Of a stretch of 7,462 nt of DNA, positions 5,121 through 7,462 are shown in pieces. Numbering within the stretch: the first letter of the stretch is position 1; each line of letters opens with the position of its first letter. Both the position numbers and the translations under genes were made by a program. The DNA lies in NCBI GenBank assembly GCA_947177495.1, contig CAMWUS010000066.1:1-7462 (forward strand). Reading direction: 5' to 3'. Source of the stretch: an uncultured Clostridia bacterium (GTDB lineage: Bacteria > Bacillota > Clostridia > Christensenellales > Borkfalkiaceae). The notes below the pieces were generated by a model, which worked only from the letters and a program-made list of their open reading frames with translations, made no database searches and was not told where the DNA came from.

Positions 5121-5295
5121 GCCAAAACACATACATACGAATAATTTTTACCTTTGAGGGCAAGTTCTTTTGGTAGAACTATGCTCAGTAATCGTTTACT
5201 ATGCTTCTCGAAGGTAAAGCGTGTGTATGTGGTTTGGCGACTACGATGAACGGTATATTCTACGGTGCCGTTCTCACAAGGAGCGGCATCTTTTT
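5121..5295 (+). ncRNA. Highly structured leader or small RNA, class not recognised
   Basis: The predicted transcript from G5121 folds into nested elements. P1 pairs 5121-5139 with 5220-5238 over 19 positions with one mismatch and one G-U. P2 pairs 5147-5158 with 5207-5218 over 12 positions with one G-U. Inside P2 are two hairpins: P3, AGTTCT-TTTGGT-AGAACT (5163-5180), extended by GCA/TGC across a bulged A; and P4, AGTAA-TCGT-TTACT (5187-5200). A final hairpin (5264-5290) followed by five T residues resembles an intrinsic terminator and contains the ribosome site of the next gene. AACGG (5249-5253) can instead pair with CCGTT (5268-5272), which would break that hairpin. This aptamer-plus-terminator layout suggests a cis-regulatory RNA, or a stand-alone RNA of about 175 bases. 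I find none of the conserved cores I know for TPP, FMN, SAM-I, glycine, lysine, purine, T-box or cobalamin elements. Confidence 0.65.
5264..5295 (+). terminator. Terminator-like hairpin that covers a ribosome binding site
   Basis: Bases 5264-5274 pair with 5280-5290 (11 pairs, three of them G-U) around a five-base loop, followed by TTTTT (5291-5295). The AAGGAG ribosome site of the next gene (5278-5283) lies in the loop and right arm, so the hairpin could block transcription, translation or both. An alternative AACGG/CCGTT pairing would open it. Confidence 0.65.
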
Positions 5296-5541
5296 ATGAA
5301 GAGAAAAGAACCCAAAGAACGCAAACCGATTAACAGGAAGTCGTTACGTTGGAAATTCATGTCGACAAAAAATAAAATAAGGACCATTATTCGAGAGAGC
5401 AACCGCGAAGCGCAACAAAGAGCTTGGGAAAAGCTATGGGCTGCGATTCAAGAGATGGAGAAAGACAAACAGTCGGCACAAACCCCCGACGAGGAAAACA
5501 AGGAACCCCCTCAAACGCCGGACGACGAAAACAAAGAGTAA
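5296..5541 (+). CDS. Small hypothetical protein with basic N-terminus and repeated acidic tail
   Basis: I do not recognise this 81-residue protein. The ATG at 5296 has AAGGAG at 5278-5283 with a 12-base gap, longer than ideal. Residues 1-40 are rich in Lys and Arg (MKRKEPKERKPINRKSLRWK at the start). Residues 35-60 look helical with charged and Trp positions (AWEKLWAAIQEMEKD). The C-terminus is a near-perfect 11-residue repeat, QTPDEENKEPP (62-72) then QTPDDENKE (73-81). There is no signal peptide or membrane segment. It uses AGG, CGA and CTA codons that look less common in the neighbouring housekeeping genes, which with the adjacent palindromic element hints at acquired DNA (inference). It follows the structured RNA and ends at a strong terminator, so it is probably the gene that RNA controls. 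An earlier in-frame GTG at 5221 lies inside the outer RNA stem and is less likely. Confidence 0.6.
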   Translation: MKRKEPKERKPINRKSLRWKFMSTKNKIRTIIRESNREAQQRAWEKLWAAIQEMEKDKQSAQTPDEENKEPPQTPDDENKE

Positions 5542-5572
5542 AAAAAGCCTGCACGTTTCGTGCAGGCTTTTT
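5542..5572. terminator. Bidirectional intrinsic terminator between convergent genes
   Basis: AAAAAGCCTGCACG (5542-5555) and CGTGCAGGCTTTTT (5559-5572) are a perfect 14-bp inverted repeat around TTT, with a T tract on both strands. It starts at the stop of the plus-strand gene and lies 14 bases after the stop of the minus-strand gene, so it can serve both. Confidence 0.95.
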
Positions 5573-5586
5573 CATGCAAATAAAGA

Positions 5587-5817
5587 TTAGTTCTCGTCCA
5601 ACCACTTTTTGGCGTTCGCTTTGGTGTACGCGGTGATTTTCTCTTCCTTGAAGGGAGAAGCTTCTCCGCCGTTCGTGTAAAGGAAATAATCGCCTTCCGC
5701 AGTTACGTACATCGTCGTCTCGTAGCCCGCGGGATCGCCGTACTGTCCGCAAGTAACCTTTTTCGCTACGGTAGCCTTTTCGGTATCGTAAGTCTTCGTT
5801 TTGGTCGTTTTAACCAT
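5587..5817 (-). CDS. Small conserved-looking protein of unknown function
   Basis: This 76-residue protein starts MVKTTKTKTYDTEKATVAKK and ends KANAKKWLDEN. The ATG at 5817-5815 has an ideal AAGGAG (5831-5826) with an 8-base gap; a GTG at 5826 would overlap that site and is rejected. The middle reads CGQYGDPAGYETTMYVTAEG and YFLYTNGGEASPF, a compact Gly/Tyr-rich stretch that looks like beta strands joined by turns, and the last 20 residues could form a helix. There is one cysteine (residue 23), no signal peptide and no membrane helix. I recall short proteins of this style, with a GDP-GYE-TLYVT and Y-F-LY-NGG pattern, in gut Clostridia without known function, but cannot verify this. It has its own promoter and shares the bidirectional terminator, so it is a single-gene unit. 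Confidence 0.8.
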   Translation of the reverse strand: MVKTTKTKTYDTEKATVAKKVTCGQYGDPAGYETTMYVTAEGDYFLYTNGGEASPFKEEKITAYTKANAKKWLDEN

Positions 5818-5847
5818 TTTGCCCACTCCTTTTTTCTTTTTTCTTTC

Positions 5848-5876
5848 ATTCTATTACTTATTTTCCCGTTCGTCAA
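5848..5876 (-). promoter_or_regulatory. sigma-A-type promoter of the 76-residue protein gene
   Basis: On the minus strand, -35 TTGACG (5876-5871), 17-bp spacer, -10 TAGAAT (5853-5848). The start would be near 5841, giving a leader of about 24 bases that contains the AAGGAG site. Confidence 0.8.
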
Positions 5877-5963
5877 TAAAAGAGGGACACAATTTTTTTA
5901 AACCATGTTTTTTGTGAAAGTCAAACAGTTTAACAACGCAACGAAAATTTTATTGTGAAAAAA

Positions 5964-6509
5964 TCACGCTCTCTTTGCTTCGTTGTTTCTGAGCGAGAGG
6001 GAGTACAGCGCCCCCGCTACCGTTTCTGCCATGGAATACACCATATTCAGCCGCGTGAGGTTTAAAAGCGAGTAGGAGAACGCAGACTTGCGCGCCACAA
6101 TGCCGAGAATGGAAACGTCCCCTACTTTGCCCAACCGCTTGTTTGCGCCCGAGCCGGGGCGCAGCGCGCCGCTTATCACTTTTATCAGCCCCACTTCCGA
6201 TTCCTCACCTACCGCCGCGTCTACGGCGATAATCTTGCTGTTCGGGTGCGTTTTGCGCAGGAATGCGTTTACGTACTTCACTTCTTTCGCCGTAACGGGG
6301 CTTTGCAGCGTGCCGTAGATAAATCCGCAATCGGAGCCGTGCCGCCGCAGCAGCGTGCCCGTAACGGGTCCTAACGAGTCGCCTACGGCAAGGTCGCTCC
6401 CGATGCACAAAATGACGGGCGGGGCTTGCAGCTTGCCCAAGGTCTTTTCTAACGCAAGCATGAGCCCTGTTTCCGCCATTGAATTATAAAAATGAAAACT
6501 GTACTCCAT
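5964..6509 (-). CDS. yyaC: Sporulation protein YyaC (DUF1256, GPR-like peptidase fold)
   Basis: This 181-residue protein matches YyaC, a forespore-expressed relative of the germination protease GPR with a HybD-like fold. The key blocks are CIGSDLAVGDSLGPVTGTLL (35-54), YGTLQSPVTAKE (65-76), IIAVDAAVG (93-101) and a PGSGANKRLGKVGDVSILGI stretch (118-137). Asp39, Asp44 and Asp97 are the acidic residues I would expect in the active-site region, by analogy with GPR and HybD. The ATG at 6509-6507 has GGAG (6520-6517) with a 7-base gap; an upstream TTG at 6542 lies over the promoter and is rejected. The upstream sequence matches a sigma-F promoter, in line with yyaC being a forespore gene in Bacillus. 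No clear intrinsic terminator follows. Its substrate is not established. Confidence 0.92.
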   Translation of the reverse strand: MEYSFHFYNSMAETGLMLALEKTLGKLQAPPVILCIGSDLAVGDSLGPVTGTLLRRHGSDCGFIYGTLQSPVTAKEVKYVNAFLRKTHPNSKIIAVDAAVGEESEVGLIKVISGALRPGSGANKRLGKVGDVSILGIVARKSAFSYSLLNLTRLNMVYSMAETVAGALYSLSLRNNEAKRA

Positions 6510-6540
6510 AATTAAACTCCGTAAAGGTGAATTTCCTTTC

Positions 6541-6570
6541 AATTATTCCCCGCGTTGCGTTTTTTTAAAC
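6541..6570 (-). promoter_or_regulatory. Candidate sigma-F (forespore) promoter of yyaC
   Basis: On the minus strand, GTTTA (6570-6566), exactly 15 bases, then GGGAATAATT (6550-6541). This fits the sigma-F pattern as I recall it, GYWTA-N15-GGNRANANTW, at every defined position. No TTGACA/TATAAT pair is seen for yyaC, so forespore-specific expression is likely. Confidence 0.65.
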
Positions 6571-6588
6571 GGAATCGATCGGAATGGG

Positions 6589-6617
6589 TTGACTTTTTTT
6601 CCGAAGAATGGGATAAT
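6589..6617 (+). promoter_or_regulatory. sigma-A-type promoter of the cvpA-family gene
   Basis: -35 TTGACT (6589-6594), 17-bp spacer, -10 GATAAT (6612-6617) with TG at 6609-6610. The leader would be about 35 bases. It diverges from the yyaC promoter, with 18 bp between the two -35 elements. Confidence 0.8.
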
Positions 6618-6658
6618 AAAGAAAAAGTCGGCGCGGTGGCGTTCTTTCAGAGGAGCTT

Positions 6659-7204
6659 ATGTCCTGGATACTCGACGTAATATTTTTCATCATCCTCCTT
6701 TTTGGCATTTTCTTAGGCGCAAGGGCGGGATTCATAAAGAGCGTTTGTAAAATCGCGGGAGTCGTTTTCGCGGGGATTGTGGCGTTTACCTTCGCAAATG
6801 CGCTCAGCGCCAAATTCGAGGAATGGTTCGGGTTTACCTCGCTCATGGCAAGCGGCGCGCTCAGCATGAAGGTAGCGGGCTGGATCTCTTACGTCATCTG
6901 CTTTATTCTCCTCGCCGTACTCACCAAACTCGCCGCTTGGCTATTGGGAAAGGTAGGAACCGCGCTTGCCGAGAGCATTAAGCCCTTCGAAGTCATCAAC
7001 CGCTTTGCGGGCGGATTGTTCGGGCTCATCGAAGCGTTCTTTGTCATAATCCTCATTATGTCCATTTGCTATTGGATTGGCAACGGTTTGAACGTAACGG
7101 CACTTAACGACTTTATTAGTAGCAGCGGCGTGGTGGGGGCGATTTACAAATCCGATTTCTTCCTTTATATCGCCGAATTCCAATTCATGAATGATATTAG
7201 TTAA
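6659..7204 (+). CDS. CvpA-family membrane protein
   Basis: This 181-residue hydrophobic protein fits the CvpA (colicin V production) family in length and layout. Predicted membrane helices lie at about residues 4-21, 29-49, 73-96 and 117-140. The family's characteristic stretch before the last helix is present as NRFAGGLFGLIEA (114-126), with Asn-Arg and spaced glycines, and the N-terminal helix contains the conserved early Asp6 and is followed by ARAGFIKS (21-28). The ATG has AGAGGAG at 6649-6655, with a tight gap. CvpA proteins are linked to envelope functions in several bacteria, but their biochemical role is unsettled. The gene is monocistronic, with its own promoter and terminator, and diverges from yyaC. 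Family placement is likely; no specific function can be assigned. Confidence 0.85.
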   Translation: MSWILDVIFFIILLFGIFLGARAGFIKSVCKIAGVVFAGIVAFTFANALSAKFEEWFGFTSLMASGALSMKVAGWISYVICFILLAVLTKLAAWLLGKVGTALAESIKPFEVINRFAGGLFGLIEAFFVIILIMSICYWIGNGLNVTALNDFISSSGVVGAIYKSDFFLYIAEFQFMNDIS

Positions 7205-7269
7205 ACACTTAACAATGTATTTGCGCCTATTGAAATTATGTAATAATTAGCTTGCGCCATTATATTTAG

Positions 7270-7297
7270 AGGGATAGCCTACGGCTATCCCTTTTTT
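7270..7297 (+). terminator. Intrinsic terminator after the cvpA-family gene
   Basis: AGGGATAGCC (7270-7279) and GGCTATCCCT (7283-7292) form a perfect 10-bp stem around TAC, followed by T residues to 7297. It lies 66 bases after the stop. Between stop and hairpin, TTGCGCC occurs twice (7221-7227, 7252-7258) in AT-rich DNA with no other feature seen. Confidence 0.92.
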
Positions 7298-7373
7298 GTG
7301 TCCGTTTACCTTATTCAAATTAAAACGAACGGTTATTTTAAAGCGAGCTTGTCAAGAAACAATTCCACGGCAG

Positions 7374-7460
7374 GAAGTCCGAAAGAGGTCCGTAGGAGAT
7401 CCGTGGGAAGTCTTTGGGGGCTTGATGGAATTCTGCAAGAAGTCCGTGGGAAGTCCGTGA
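7374..7460. repeat. Degenerate 11-bp tandem repeat at the right edge
   Basis: About eight units of the form GAAGTCCGTGG start at 7374, 7385, 7396, 7407, 7418, 7429, 7439 and 7450. The last two are nearly identical, the fifth and sixth are badly degraded, and the sixth is 10 bases. The array probably continues past the edge. All three minus frames are open through it; one gives a C-terminus ending GLPAVELFLDKLALK with a stop near 7335. A plus frame from TTG 7350 is also open to the edge. Neither can be called a gene from this fragment. Confidence 0.75.
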
Positions 7461-7462
7461 GA

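Noticed and set aside
4902..5144. 80-codon open frame after the jag terminator
   Set aside because: It lies inside the palindromic element and crosses a strong promoter; it has no ribosome site or recognisable protein character.
5121..5240. Known leader types: T-box, purine, SAM-I, TPP, FMN, lysine, SRP RNA
   Set aside because: None of their conserved core sequences as I know them is present. 6S RNA is not excluded by length, but the multi-branched fold does not match its long single hairpin with a central bubble.
5221..5295. Upstream peptide or N-terminal extension of the orphan protein starting at GTG 5221
   Set aside because: It starts inside the outer RNA stem, lacks a good ribosome site, and passes through the terminator hairpin; ATG 5296 is the simpler start.
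5880..5963. Terminator after yyaC
   Set aside because: Only weak short hairpins are seen (for example GTTAAAC/GTTTGAC near 5923-5937) without a T tract on the minus strand, so no terminator is called.
7374..7460. CRISPR array
   Set aside because: The units are 11 bp, directly adjacent and without spacers, so this is a tandem repeat.

Overview
The window looks like the replication-origin region of a spore-forming Clostridia-type Firmicute, probably an uncultured gut lineage. The evidence is the gene set (rsmG, dnaN, rpmH, rnpA, yidD, yidC, jag), strong TTGACA/TATAAT-type promoters, AGGAGG-type ribosome sites, and a sporulation gene (yyaC) with a promoter that looks sigma-F dependent. I cannot name the genus.

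Layout. Positions 1-179 hold the N-terminal part of rsmG, on the minus strand and running off the left edge. Positions 180-572 are a candidate oriC. It has a cluster of TCCACA-core boxes, one perfect DnaA box (494-502) followed by a DnaA-trio-like run (511-525), and an AT-rich stretch. dnaN starts straight after it, with no dnaA between origin and dnaN. From 1675 a strong promoter drives rpmH-rnpA-yidD-yidC-jag, a tightly packed cluster that ends at a strong terminator (4873-4901). In Bacillus subtilis this cluster lies on the opposite side of oriC from dnaA-dnaN, next to mnmE-mnmG-rsmG. Here it follows dnaN and mnmE does not follow jag, so the origin region has been rearranged.

Positions 4902-5580 look accessory. 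They hold a GC-rich palindromic element of about 165 bp with inverted ends, then a strong extended -10 promoter. Its predicted transcript starts at the first base of a long, highly structured RNA (5121-5295). That RNA ends in a terminator-like hairpin containing the ribosome site of an unrecognised 81-residue protein. I could not match the RNA to a riboswitch class I know, and it is the best candidate here for something undescribed.

Positions 5587-6509 carry two minus-strand genes: a small conserved-looking protein of unknown function and yyaC. A divergent cvpA-family membrane protein gene (6659-7204) follows, with its own promoter and terminator. The right edge holds a degenerate 11-bp tandem repeat (7374-7460) that continues out of the window.

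How the genes work together: dnaN and oriC serve replication; rpmH, rnpA and rsmG serve translation and RNA maturation; yidD and yidC insert membrane proteins; jag is an RNA-binding partner of the yidC locus. yyaC belongs to the forespore programme.
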